Assembly: GCF_000716875.1 (NCBI RefSeq)
Contig: NZ_JNWQ01000026.1
Location: forward strand, 15,183 to 79,182
Length of the DNA: 64,000 bases
Source: Streptomyces novaecaesareae
Lineage (GTDB): Bacteria; Actinomycetota; Actinomycetes; Streptomycetales; Streptomycetaceae
Direction of reading: 5' to 3'
Shown: piece after piece, positions 51,002 to 60,263 of the stretch
Layout: each line of letters begins with the position of its first letter
How positions within the stretch are numbered: position 1 is the stretch's first letter
Notes under the pieces: generated by a model
Database searches by the model: none
What the model saw: the letters and a program-made list of their open reading frames with translations, nothing else
Told to the model about the DNA's origin: nothing
Made by a program: the position numbers and the translations under genes

Positions 51002-54000
51002 TCACCCCCGCCACACCCGCTTCAGCTCCTCCCAGCGCGCCGCCTGCGCCTGCGTCAGGCCGCCCCGCAGCTCCGCCAGCTTCAGCAGCTGCGCCTCCGC
51101 GTCGGCGCCCAGCGGCTGCGCCTCGGCGCGGTAGTGGTCGGCGAGCAGGTCGTCGAGCTCGGGCCGGGTGAGGGCGGGGTCGAGGCGCTGGGCGAGTTTG
51201 GCCATGTTGCGGTACGAGCCCTGGAGCAGGAACGGGGGCTCGGTGCGGGTGCGGTCGTCCTGGGCGGCGGAGTCGAGGTAGGCGCGGTTGACGGCCAGGA
51301 CGGTGGAGCGCAGGTGCAGCAGGCCGGCCAGGACGGCGGTCATCCGCTCCGTCTCGGCGGCGGGCCAGGCACCGCTCAGGGCGCCGCCGGCGAGGCCCGG
51401 TTCGCCGGCCGCGCGGGCGAGCAGGATGTCCAGGTCGGCGCGCTCGGCGGTGGCGAGCGGGGCCAGGTGGGCGTTGGCGGGCAGGGCGTTCTCGACGAAG
51501 CTGAGCGCGAAGAGGTCCGCGCGCCCGGCGACGGCGTCGCCGAGGTTCCAGACGTCGGCACGGTTGGCGAGCATGTCGGGCAGCCGGAACAGCCGCCCGG
51601 ACTCGGTGTACGGGTTGGCGGCCATCACGACGGCGAAGCGCCTGCCGCGCAGGTCCCACTCGCGGGCCTCGCCGTCCCGGACGCCGTCGATGCGGCGCTG
51701 CGCGTCGCACAGCGGGATGAACCGCTGCAGGAACTCGGGCGAGGTGTGCTGGACGTCGTCGAGGTAGAGCAGCACGTTGTCGCCCGCGTGCAGGGCGAAG
51801 TTGAGCTTCTCGACCTCGCGCCGGGAGGTGGCGTCGGGCGCCTCGGCCGGGTCCAGCGAGGTGACCCGGTGGCCGAGCGCCGGGCCGCTGACGGTGACCA
51901 GCAGCAGGCCGAGCCGCTCGGCCAGGTACTCGACCAGGGTGGTTTTGCCGTAGCCGGGCGGGGAGACCAGCAGCAGCAGGCCGCTGCGGTCGACCGGCCC
52001 GCCGGAGTCCACCGTGCCGAGCTGCTTGGCGAGGTTGTCGCCGATCAGCGGCAGGTACACCTGGTCGATCAGCCGGTTGCGGACGAAGCCGTTGAGCGGG
52101 GCGGGCCGGTACTGGTCGAGCCGCAGCCGGGCGTGCTCGGCGGCCAGCAGCTCGCCGCGCAGCCGCTGGTAGGCGCGGTAGCCGGGTGCCTCGACGGCCT
52201 CGAACTCCCGTACCCGGGCGAGCAGTTCGTCCAGCCGGAGGTCGAGCGCGCCGCCGGTCAGCCGCGGGTGGTCGCCGAGCAGCCCGGTGATCCGGGTGCC
52301 GACGGCGCCCTCGACCGGGCGGCGCGGCAGCGACGGGCAGAGCAGCGCGGCGACGGCCTCGGCGAGGTCGCCCGGCTCGGCGTCGGCGGCGCCCGCCGCC
52401 AGCCAGGCCGCGGCGAGTTGGTGCCGTACGGGCAGCAGGCCGGGCTCCTCGGGCAGCGCGGCCAGCGCCTCGGCGAGGCCGGCCGACTCGGGGGCGGCGC
52501 GGAACTTGTCGAGCAGCGCGGCCGCGCCCGCCGAGTAGGCGAACGTGGGCGTGGTGGCGGCGAGTTCGGCCACCAGGTACGGTCCGGCAGAGCCTGCGGC
52601 GTGGTCGGCCCCGGCCGCGTCCGCTCCCGCCGCGAACCCGGCGACGGCCGCCGACAGTTCGGCGGCCAGGGCGTCCAGCGCGGCCTGCGCCCGCGGCGCC
52701 GGAGCGCCGCCGAAGGCCGCCCGGGCGAGCCCGAGCGAGCGGGCCCGGGTGTGCCAGAGCAGCCGCTGCCGTTCGTCGGCGCCGTGCGCCCAGTACAGCT
52801 GGGCGGCCGCCCGGGCCTGCGCCGGGTGGCGCAACAGCCCGGCCTCGGCGTCGAGTTCGAGCAGGGCGCGGAGCAGCAGCGCCGCGTCGTGGTCGTGCAC
52901 GCCGCGCTGGTAGCCCTCGTCCGGCCGCTGTTCGGCGGCCCGCCGGACGTACTCCAGCAGCTCTGCCGGGTCCGCGTCGGCGGAGAGCGCGCCCGGCCCG
53001 GCCGCCAGCAGCAGGCTCGCGGCGAGGTACTCGGCACGGTAGAGCCCCGGGGTCTCCGAGGGCAGCGGGCGGTCCCAGTAGCGCTCGGTGGCGGCGAAGG
53101 CGGGGTCGGTGACGGGGGAGCGGTAGGCGGTCCCGGTGAGGGTGAAGGCGGGGCGTCCGCGCCAGGGGACGAGGGCGAGTTCGGGCCGCTGGGTGGTGAT
53201 GCCGAACAGGTGCCGGCCCAGCCGCAGGGTGCCCGGGCCGTCCCCGGCGAGTTCGGTGCGGTCGCGCAGGGCGCGGTGGGCCCGGCCGCGGGCGGCGCGC
53301 AGCCGGCCGGTCAGCTCCTCGGCCCGGACCCGGTCGCCGAGTGCGGTCAACTGGGCGGCCAGGTCGCGGAGTTTGACGGCCGTCGGGTCGGCGGCGAGGG
53401 CGGCGTCGAGCTCGGCCGCGGTGTCCAGGGCGGCCAGCCGCCGGTGCAGGGTGTCGAGGATGCGTTCGGCGGAGGCGGCCAGCCGGTCGGCGCGGCGGGC
53501 TCGTTCCTCCAGCAGGTGCTGGCGGCGGGCGGTGAGCGCGTCGTGGATCTCGGTGCGCCGGTGGGCGAGCTGCTCGCCGAGGGCCGGGTCGGCGTCGGCG
53601 AAGCGGGTCTCCAGCTGCTCGATCCGCAGCAGCAGCCGGCCGAGCTGGTCGTCGCAGGCCTCGGGGGTGTCGGCGGCGGCGAGCGCGGCGGTGGTGGCCT
53701 GGGCGAGCAGGGCCGTCTCGGCGGCGAACTCGGCGGCGGCCTCGCGGGTGCGCAGCTCCCGGCGGCGCACGGTGAGTGCGGCCCGGGCCCGGTTGAGCAG
53801 GCCGAGCACGTCGGCGAGCCGGTCCAGGATCGCGGTGCGGGTGGTGGCGTCGGCCAGGTCGAGGGTGCCGACCAGCTCCGAGACGGTCTGCAACGCCTCG
53901 CTCTGGGCGCCCAGTTCGAGGCTCAGCGGCTCGGCCTCGGCGGCGGTGGCGATGGCGGCGCAGGCCTCGGCCAGTTCGGCGGCCCGGCGCCGGTGCGGGG

Positions 54001-55783
54001 CGAAGGCGGTGGGCTCGGCGAGCTGGCCGACGGCCCGGCCGGCCGCCTCCGCGAGGCCTTCGGCGAGGTGCGCGGCGAGCGCGTCGATCCGCTCCGGGTC
54101 GGCGCGCGGCAGGTCGCGTAGCGCCTCGACCCGGCCCTGGGCGCGGCGCAGCCCGGCGAGCCGGTCGACCCACTCGGCGGCGTCGGCCAGGGTCTCGCCG
54201 CGGGCGGTGCGCAGCAGGCCCTCGACGTGCTCGGCGGCGTCCTCGGTCCGGGCGGCGGCGTGCGCGGTGAGCTGGGCGACGGCCTCGTACTCGGCGATGA
54301 CCTGGCGGGCGGTGTCGCGGATCTCGGCGAGCGGCGCGGCGAGGTCGCCGAGGCCGCCCTGGCCGAGCCAGTGGTGCCGGTCGGCGGTGCGGGTGCAGGC
54401 GGCGAGGACGGCCCGGTGGCCGGCCGGGGTGTCGGCGCCGGCCGCGGCGAGCCGGGCGAGGGCGAGGCAGCCGGCCAGGCCGCGGACCAGGTCGGCGTTG
54501 CCGATCCGGGCCAACGGCCCGGTGCCGGGCGGCTGTTCGGCGGCGAAGCGCTCGCTGGTGAACGGGGTCTGCCAGAGCTGGACGGGGTGCAGCCGGGTGG
54601 GTCCGTCCTCGGCCGGGCGCAGAGCGATCAGGGTGCCGTCGGCGAGCAGCGCGTAGCCCTGGCAGGGCAGCGGGGCGGCGGCCTCCTGGCGGACGCTGTT
54701 GTACGGCTGGAGCAGGGCGCGGCCGTCGGCGGGGGAGCGGAACTCGTACAGCACGTCCTCGCCGTTGGGCGACAGCACGGTGCGCTCGTACACCAGGCCG
54801 TCCACCGGCTGGTCGAAGGTGCGGACGGTGCCGTCCACCAGGTGGCAGCCGCCGGGGAAGGCCACGCCTTGGTCGGCGGGCAGCCGCAGGCAGGCCTGGC
54901 CGAGCGCGTCGATCCGGGTGACGGTGCCGGTGGGCAGGTGCACCACCAGGTGCCGGACGGTTTCCTCCTGGTAGGGGCGCACCCGTACCAGCAGCAGGGT
55001 GCCCAGCCGGGCGTGGGCGATCTGCGCGTCGGCGAGGGTCTGCAGGGCCTCGGCCAGCGGCTCGTGGTGCAGTTCCCGGCCGTCCGGGGTGGCGAGGGTC
55101 AGCCGGCCGCCGTCGACGCCGAGGTGCAGTTCGCCGGCCAGGTCGGCGCGGGGCGGGCGGCCGGGTCCTGCGGGGAGCTGGTCGTCCCGGGTCAGCGCCG
55201 TCCAGGGGAGCTGCTGCCCGTCGGCGGGGGTGTGGTCGCGCTCGCCGCGCCCGTCCAGGTAGGCGGGCCGGGTGTCGTCGGCGCCGTCGTCGAGCTGCCA
55301 GCGCAGCACCCGGACGTCGGTGGCGGACTGGCCGGTGCGGAAGACGGCGAGCAGCCGGCCCGCCGTCGGGCGCAGCCGCTCCAGGCGGGCGTCGCGGAAG
55401 TAGCGCCGCAGCTCGGCGAGGTCCTGGCGCAGCCGGGGGTCGTCCAGCAGGGTGCCCTCGGCGGGGGCGGGGGAGAGGTCGGGCCGGTGCAGGCCGAGTC
55501 CGTCCGCGAAGTCCTCGGCGGCGTCGGCGGCGTCCGACGGCCCGGTCGGGCGGGTGCCGAGCAGCAGCAGCCCGCCGGCGGCGGTGAGGTCCTGCGGGAG
55601 GCAGGCCCGGGCGGTGGTCAGCCGCCCGGTGCCGGTGAGCCGTAGCTCCCCGCCGCCGAACTCCTCGACCCGGCGGGCGTTCAACGCCCGTGCGCGGTCG
55701 GCGAGTTCGGCGGCGGCCCGGGCGAGCCGGTCGCGCAGGACCTCGTAGGTGCCGGCGTCGAGCCGGTCGTCGAGGGCGTCCAC
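51002..55783 (-). CDS. Very large AAA+ ATPase with coiled-coil N-terminal half (DNA-repair-ATPase/DUF3686-like)
   Basis: About 1593 residues. The N-terminal third is beta-rich (about 40-420) with repeated RxLxxPxxG-type strands. The middle third (about 430-900) is helical and coiled-coil, rich in Ala/Glu/Arg. The C-terminal AAA+ module (about 1240-1560) has Walker A SPPGYGKTT (about 1275), Walker B LLYLDDV, and a MoxR-like sensor region VVMAANPYTESGRLFRLPDM. This architecture matches proteins labelled DNA repair ATPase (DUF3686 region plus AAA), although evidence for DNA repair is thin. The GTG at 55783 has GAGGA 8 nt upstream and is better than TTG 55813. It is third in the NfeD-flotillin unit, which suggests a membrane-microdomain ATPase. 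Confidence 0.85.
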   Translation of the reverse strand: MDALDDRLDAGTYEVLRDRLARAAAELADRARALNARRVEEFGGGELRLTGTGRLTTARACLPQDLTAAGGLLLLGTRPTGPSDAADAAEDFADGLGLHRPDLSPAPAEGTLLDDPRLRQDLAELRRYFRDARLERLRPTAGRLLAVFRTGQSATDVRVLRWQLDDGADDTRPAYLDGRGERDHTPADGQQLPWTALTRDDQLPAGPGRPPRADLAGELHLGVDGGRLTLATPDGRELHHEPLAEALQTLADAQIAHARLGTLLLVRVRPYQEETVRHLVVHLPTGTVTRIDALGQACLRLPADQGVAFPGGCHLVDGTVRTFDQPVDGLVYERTVLSPNGEDVLYEFRSPADGRALLQPYNSVRQEAAAPLPCQGYALLADGTLIALRPAEDGPTRLHPVQLWQTPFTSERFAAEQPPGTGPLARIGNADLVRGLAGCLALARLAAAGADTPAGHRAVLAACTRTADRHHWLGQGGLGDLAAPLAEIRDTARQVIAEYEAVAQLTAHAAARTEDAAEHVEGLLRTARGETLADAAEWVDRLAGLRRAQGRVEALRDLPRADPERIDALAAHLAEGLAEAAGRAVGQLAEPTAFAPHRRRAAELAEACAAIATAAEAEPLSLELGAQSEALQTVSELVGTLDLADATTRTAILDRLADVLGLLNRARAALTVRRRELRTREAAAEFAAETALLAQATTAALAAADTPEACDDQLGRLLLRIEQLETRFADADPALGEQLAHRRTEIHDALTARRQHLLEERARRADRLAASAERILDTLHRRLAALDTAAELDAALAADPTAVKLRDLAAQLTALGDRVRAEELTGRLRAARGRAHRALRDRTELAGDGPGTLRLGRHLFGITTQRPELALVPWRGRPAFTLTGTAYRSPVTDPAFAATERYWDRPLPSETPGLYRAEYLAASLLLAAGPGALSADADPAELLEYVRRAAEQRPDEGYQRGVHDHDAALLLRALLELDAEAGLLRHPAQARAAAQLYWAHGADERQRLLWHTRARSLGLARAAFGGAPAPRAQAALDALAAELSAAVAGFAAGADAAGADHAAGSAGPYLVAELAATTPTFAYSAGAAALLDKFRAAPESAGLAEALAALPEEPGLLPVRHQLAAAWLAAGAADAEPGDLAEAVAALLCPSLPRRPVEGAVGTRITGLLGDHPRLTGGALDLRLDELLARVREFEAVEAPGYRAYQRLRGELLAAEHARLRLDQYRPAPLNGFVRNRLIDQVYLPLIGDNLAKQLGTVDSGGPVDRSGLLLLVSPPGYGKTTLVEYLAERLGLLLVTVSGPALGHRVTSLDPAEAPDATSRREVEKLNFALHAGDNVLLYLDDVQHTSPEFLQRFIPLCDAQRRIDGVRDGEAREWDLRGRRFAVVMAANPYTESGRLFRLPDMLANRADVWNLGDAVAGRADLFALSFVENALPANAHLAPLATAERADLDILLARAAGEPGLAGGALSGAWPAAETERMTAVLAGLLHLRSTVLAVNRAYLDSAAQDDRTRTEPPFLLQGSYRNMAKLAQRLDPALTRPELDDLLADHYRAEAQPLGADAEAQLLKLAELRGGLTQAQAARWEELKRVWRG

Positions 55784-55834
55784 GGTCAGTTCCTCAGGTC
55801 CTCGGGTGCTCAACGGATCGGTACGGGGGGCTCG

Positions 55835-57865
55835 TCACCTGGAGCCGTTCGCCGAGGCGCCGGCACCGGCCAGCGCCCCGATCGGGGTCTCGGCGATGCC
55901 CAGCTTGCGCGCCGAGTCCAGCAGCTTGCTCAGCTGCCCGGCCTGCTCGCCGCTCCCCGAGCCGATCAGCTTCATCAGCAGCGCGGACACCGTCAGGTTC
56001 TGCACGTCCGCCGTGGAGACGGAGGACAGCACCCGGGTGAGGTCCTCGGTGAAGCCGGCCCGGCCGTCCAGCCAGGGGCCGGCCAGCGCCTGCGCGGTCT
56101 GGGAGTGGCCGACGAAGGCGTCCACGCTCTTGCCGGCCGTCACCGACTGCACCAGCCGGTCGAAGAACACCGAGTCCCCGCCGACGATGTCGATCTTCGC
56201 CTTCTCCAGCCCGGCCGCGACCAGGGCCGCCTGCGCCTCGGCGATCTGCCGCTGCGTGTCCAGCCCGGCCAGCCGGACGTCCTTCTCGGCGGCCAGCCGC
56301 AGCCGGTACTCCTCGTGTCCGCGCGAGGCCTCGTCCAGCTTGGCCATCGCCGCGGCCTTCTCGGTCAGGCCCTCGGCCTCGGCCTTCAGCTTGGCGCCGA
56401 CCTCCAGCGCGGTGGCCTTCGCCTTCTCGACCTGGACGACGGCCTCGGCGCGGCCCACCTTCTCCACCGCCGCGGCCTCCTGCTCCCGCACCTGGACGCG
56501 CGCCAGGCCCTCGGCGGCGGCCTCCGCCCGGACGCCCTCGGCCAGCCGGATCTTGGCGGCCGCGTCCAGCTCGGCGGCCCGCTGCCGGGCCTCGGCCAGC
56601 ACCAGCGCCTCGCGGGCCTTGTGCGCGGCGGCCTGCTCGGCGGCCTCGGCGGCCTTGATATCCTTGACGAGCTTCTCCTGCGCCTCCGCCTCGGCCTGGA
56701 TGACGACGGCCTTGCGGACGCGCTCGGCCTCCTCGGTGGCGCGCAGCGTCTTGACGGCCTCCTCCTGCTCGGCGACGGTCCGGTCCACCGCGACCCGCTC
56801 GCGGACCACGTCCGCGACCTCCCGCTTGGCGGACTCGACCTCCTTCGCCTTGGCGATCGTGGCGAGTTCGGTCTCCCGCTCGCGGCCGACGACCTCCAGC
56901 AGGCGGTCCTTCTCGATCCGCTCGTTCTCCACCGCGATCACCCGCTCGCGGTTCTTCTGCGCCACCGCGACCTCGCGGGCCTGGTTCTCCCGCTGCACCC
57001 CGAGCAGTTCCTCGGTGCGCAGGAAGGCGGTCTGCGCGTTGAGCCGCTCCTCCTCCTGCACCCGGGCGATCACCGCGTCCTCCTTGGCCCGCAGGGTCTC
57101 GATCTCGCGGCGCTGGCGGATCTCGGCGTCGGCCTGGCGGCGCTGGAGCTCCAGGACGGTCTCCCGGGCGTCCACGTTCTGCCGGGTGATCTCCTTCTCC
57201 TCGGTGCGCTGGTACTCGTTGGTGCGCACGTGCTCGATCGCGGTCAGCTCGGTGATCTTGCGGATGCCCTGGGCGTCCAGGATGTTGTCGGAGTCCAGCT
57301 GACTCATCGGGGTCTGTTCCAGGTGGTCGATGGCCGCGTCCTCAAGGGTGTAGCCGTTGAGGTCGGTGCCGATGACCGCGATGATCTGGTCCCGGAACTC
57401 GTGCCGGTGGGTGTACAGGTCGGTGAAGTCCAGCTGCTTGCCGACGGTCTTGAGCGCCTCGGCGAACTTCGCGACGAAGAAGTCCTGGATCGCCTGCGGG
57501 TCGCTGGCCCGGACGGTGCCGATCGACTGCGCCACCTTGATGACGTCCTCGACGGTCTTGTTCACCCGGACGAAGAAGGAGATCCGGATGTCGGCGCGGA
57601 TGTTGTCCCGGCAGATCAGGCCGTCCCGGCCGGCCCGGTGGATCTCCACCGTCTTCGCGGTGATGTCCATCAGCTCGGCCTTGTGCAGGATCGGCAGGAC
57701 GATCGTGCCGGTGAAGGTGACGTCCACCTTCTTCGTCCGGGAGACGATCAGTGCCTTGCCCTGCTCGACCTTCTGGAACAGGCGGCCCACGAACAGCAGC
57801 ACTGCGAGCACGATGAGCAGCACGACGGCGACGAGAACGCCGAAACCCACGGCGATGGTGTCCAT
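55835..57865 (-). CDS. Flotillin-like SPFH-domain membrane protein
   Basis: A 676-residue protein. One N-terminal TM helix (about 5-28, VGFGVLVAVVLLIVLAVLLFVG), then an SPFH/band-7 domain (about 30-190) with KVDVTFTGTIVLPILHKAELMDITAKTVEI and CRDNIRADIRISFFVRVNK. A long coiled coil (about 200-530) is rich in Glu/Ala/Lys/Arg, with the EAEGLTEKAAAMAKLDEA segment typical of flotillins. Flotillins scaffold functional membrane microdomains. ATG 57865 lies 7 nt after AAAGGA. It is flanked by the NfeD-like gene (78 nt) and the AAA+ gene (51 nt); NfeD is the usual flotillin partner. Confidence 0.94.
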   Translation of the reverse strand: MDTIAVGFGVLVAVVLLIVLAVLLFVGRLFQKVEQGKALIVSRTKKVDVTFTGTIVLPILHKAELMDITAKTVEIHRAGRDGLICRDNIRADIRISFFVRVNKTVEDVIKVAQSIGTVRASDPQAIQDFFVAKFAEALKTVGKQLDFTDLYTHRHEFRDQIIAVIGTDLNGYTLEDAAIDHLEQTPMSQLDSDNILDAQGIRKITELTAIEHVRTNEYQRTEEKEITRQNVDARETVLELQRRQADAEIRQRREIETLRAKEDAVIARVQEEERLNAQTAFLRTEELLGVQRENQAREVAVAQKNRERVIAVENERIEKDRLLEVVGRERETELATIAKAKEVESAKREVADVVRERVAVDRTVAEQEEAVKTLRATEEAERVRKAVVIQAEAEAQEKLVKDIKAAEAAEQAAAHKAREALVLAEARQRAAELDAAAKIRLAEGVRAEAAAEGLARVQVREQEAAAVEKVGRAEAVVQVEKAKATALEVGAKLKAEAEGLTEKAAAMAKLDEASRGHEEYRLRLAAEKDVRLAGLDTQRQIAEAQAALVAAGLEKAKIDIVGGDSVFFDRLVQSVTAGKSVDAFVGHSQTAQALAGPWLDGRAGFTEDLTRVLSSVSTADVQNLTVSALLMKLIGSGSGEQAGQLSKLLDSARKLGIAETPIGALAGAGASANGSR

Positions 57866-57943
57866 CACGGAGTCCTTTGACGAGATGGCGAGTTGGTGCG
57901 AGGTGAATGAAGTGGAAAGCGAACGAAGTGAAGTGACGGAACG

Positions 57944-58774
57944 TCAGTCGCGGCCCGGCGGCGCCGGGTCGAACGGCGCCGGGTCGAACGGCGCCGGGTC
58001 GAGCGACGACGGATCGAACGGCGCCACCAGGAAGTGCTCGCCCTCGGCGTCGTAGTCGAAGATCAGGGCGGTCCGTCCGGCGGTGAGCCCCGGATCGGGG
58101 GTGGGCGTACGGACCTGGACGGTCGCGGTGGAGCCGTCCTCGGCGGCGACCTCGGCCTGCCCGAAGTCGGCAGTCACCCGGCCGGTGCGGATCACGCAGA
58201 CCCGGCCGACGAAGTCCCCGCGGCTGACCGGCCGGTCCTCCGGGAACAGCCGCGACAGCGGCTTGACGAGCACCCGGGTGCCCGTCCAGGAGGCGACCAG
58301 CGCGACGGCGAGCACGCCGCCGCGCGCCGGCGCCCCCGAGGTGAGCGCGGTGCCGGCCAGGCTGACGAACCAGGCGAGCGCGACCAGCAGCGACACCGCG
58401 ACCGTCACGGGCACCCCGCCCAGCCCCAGCGCGCCCAGCACGCCCCCGTGGTGGCCGGCCCCCGCGTGGGAGCGGTTCCCCCCGTTCCCCCCGTCGGCGC
58501 CGTGCCCGCCGGGTGCCCCGTGCGCCACGCTCCCCCCGACACCGTGCCCCCCGGCACCGTGCCCGACGTGACCCACGTGACCCACATGCCCGACGTGCCC
58601 GACGTGCCCGGCACCCACGTGGTGTCCGACGCCGTGCCCCCCGTGCAGGGCGTCGAACCCCAGTCCGCCGAGCAGCATCAGCAGCCAGTACCCGACGACC
58701 ACCACCAGCGCGAAGCTGAACAGCGCCGTCGGAAAGGCCAGCGCGGCCGCGAAGAATCCCCCCAACCCGGCCAC
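57944..58774 (-). CDS. NfeD-like OB-fold membrane protein with His/Gly repeat
   Basis: A 276-residue protein. TM1 (about 8-36, LSFALVVVVGYWLLMLLGG region) is followed by an unusual His/Gly/Val-rich loop (about 45-105, repeats of GHV), then TM2 and TM3 (about 115-165). A C-terminal OB-fold-like soluble domain (about 180-250) has DFVGRVCVIRTGRVTADFGQAEVAAEDGS. The tail has FDPAP repeats. This is the layout of YuaF/NfeD1b proteins encoded with flotillins. The GTG at 58774 follows GAAGGG and GGGGGAG. The His-rich loop could bind Zn, Ni or Cu, but that is speculative. Confidence 0.84.
   Translation of the reverse strand: MAGLGGFFAAALAFPTALFSFALVVVVGYWLLMLLGGLGFDALHGGHGVGHHVGAGHVGHVGHVGHVGHVGHGAGGHGVGGSVAHGAPGGHGADGGNGGNRSHAGAGHHGGVLGALGLGGVPVTVAVSLLVALAWFVSLAGTALTSGAPARGGVLAVALVASWTGTRVLVKPLSRLFPEDRPVSRGDFVGRVCVIRTGRVTADFGQAEVAAEDGSTATVQVRTPTPDPGLTAGRTALIFDYDAEGEHFLVAPFDPSSLDPAPFDPAPFDPAPPGRD
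57961..58020. repeat. 4 x 15-bp tandem repeat coding the NfeD tail
   Basis: Units of GCGCCGGGTCGAACG (two perfect, two degenerate) at the very 3' end of the NfeD-like gene, encoding FDPAP repeats. Confidence 0.9.
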
Positions 58775-58980
58775 GCTCCCCCGCCCTTCCCACGGCACCG
58801 TGCTTCGGCGCCGGAGAGATCATGGCAGTGGGGGCGGCCGTCGCACATTGCCAGGATCCGGCAACCTTTACGGCCTTTTGACACCCTGGTCCACGCGACC
58901 CACGTGACACTGCAACAGCCGGGCAACAGGACGGTCGCCGGGCCGTCGCAGCGGGGCCGCACGGGTTTGCCGCGCCGGGG

Positions 58981-59046
58981 CGTGAGAGGCGCCGGGACGT
59001 GAGAGGCGCCAGGGCGTGAGGCGCCGGGACGTCGGAGGCGCCGGGA
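58981..59046. repeat. 4 x about 17-bp tandem repeat at 3' end of the PucR gene
   Basis: Units CGTGAGAGGCGCCGGGA, CGTGAGAGGCGCCAGGG, a 15-bp variant and CGTCGGAGGCGCCGGGA, stopping exactly at the PucR stop codon (59047). Confidence 0.88.
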
Positions 59047-60162
59047 TCAGAGCGGCTGGTCCGGCCAGTTCAGCAGCCGGGCCCCCATCGCCGCCGTCTC
59101 CAGGGTGAAACGCTGCAGCGCGTCCGACGGGTCGTACCCCGTCAGCGCCCTGATCCGCTCCAGCCGGTAGCTGAGCGTGCGCACGCTCAGCCCCAGCCGG
59201 CGCGCCGCCTCCGCGTTCACGTACGCGGCCTCCGCGTGCACCACGATGGTGTCCAGCAGCGGACGGGCGCCGCCGCGCGCCTCGGTCAGCGGGCCGAGCA
59301 CGCTGCGCACCAGGTCCGCCATGGCCGCCCGGTCGCGCATCAGCACCGGGAAGACCAGCAGCTCCTCGGCCTTCAGGTGCTTGGCCGACAGGTCCAGGCG
59401 CTGCGCGTAGTCCAGCGCGTCCAGCGCCTCCTCGTAGCTGCGCGGCACCCCGCTCGGCCCCGAGTGCCGGCGGCCGGTGGCCACCCGCAGCACCGGGCGG
59501 TAGCCCGGGCCGGGGCGCAGCGTCAGCTCGGCGAAGGCCTCCAGCACGGACCGCTCGGAGTCCGGGGCGATGCAGACCAGCCGGCCGTCCTTGCTGGCCA
59601 GCAGCACGTCCCGCTCGCCGAACCGCCCGGCCAGCTCCCGCTCCACCCGGTGCACCAGCGGATGGACGTCGGCGAACGGCTCGTCGCCCACCGCGACCGC
59701 CACCGTGTACGAGCCCGCCAGCCGCAGCCCGAAGTGCTCCGCGCGCTCGGCGAGCAGGCCGAGGTCGCTGCGGCCGAACAGCAGGTCGTCGATGAACTCC
59801 CGCCTGGCCGCCTCCTCCTGACGGACAGCCAGGCGCTGCGCACGCTCGTGTCCCTCGCCGAGCGCGGCCAGCGCGGCGTCGGTGGCGGCGAGGACGGCGT
59901 CGCCCGTCCGGCGCAGATCGTTGACGCTGCTCGCGGCGGCCGTCCCGGGCAGCGTGTGCCAGGCCCGCCGGGCCGCCGCCAGACAGTGCGACACCACCTC
60001 GCGCAGCCCGTAACCGGCCTCGGCACACTGCTCGCCGAGCCTGCGCAGGCCCTCCAGCTCGTCGCGGCGCAGCAGCCGGCCGGTGCGCGAGACGTCGGCG
60101 AGCAGGACGAGGTAGGCCGCGGCCAGCTCGGCGGGTATGTCGTGGTCGAATTCCTCGGTCAC
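59047..60162 (-). CDS. PucR/CdaR-family transcriptional regulator
   Basis: A 371-residue regulator. The C-terminal PucR helix-turn-helix (about 305-360) has YVNAEAARRLGLSVRTLSYRLERIRALTG followed by DALQRFTLETAAMGARLL. A GGDEF-like central domain (about 130-270) precedes it, and the N-terminal helices contain DELEGLRRLGEQCAEAGYGL. Relatives control sporulation, purine or amino-acid use; the ligand is unknown. The start is GTG 60162. It lies upstream of the NfeD-flotillin-AAA unit on the same strand, separated by 272 nt, so control of that unit is possible but unproven. Confidence 0.93.
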   Translation of the reverse strand: MTEEFDHDIPAELAAAYLVLLADVSRTGRLLRRDELEGLRRLGEQCAEAGYGLREVVSHCLAAARRAWHTLPGTAAASSVNDLRRTGDAVLAATDAALAALGEGHERAQRLAVRQEEAARREFIDDLLFGRSDLGLLAERAEHFGLRLAGSYTVAVAVGDEPFADVHPLVHRVERELAGRFGERDVLLASKDGRLVCIAPDSERSVLEAFAELTLRPGPGYRPVLRVATGRRHSGPSGVPRSYEEALDALDYAQRLDLSAKHLKAEELLVFPVLMRDRAAMADLVRSVLGPLTEARGGARPLLDTIVVHAEAAYVNAEAARRLGLSVRTLSYRLERIRALTGYDPSDALQRFTLETAAMGARLLNWPDQPL

Positions 60163-60263
60163 CGCGTCCTGCCATCCCCCGTACGACCCGGTATTTCGGC
60201 GCTGAACACTAGCAGGATCGATACGGCGTCAGGTCTGCGCCACCGGCCCCGCAGGCCCGTCCG

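Noticed and set aside
50951..54121. 1056-residue plus-strand frame opposite the AAA+ gene
   Set aside because: Gly/Val/Gln-rich shadow without motifs; the minus strand has clear Walker motifs.
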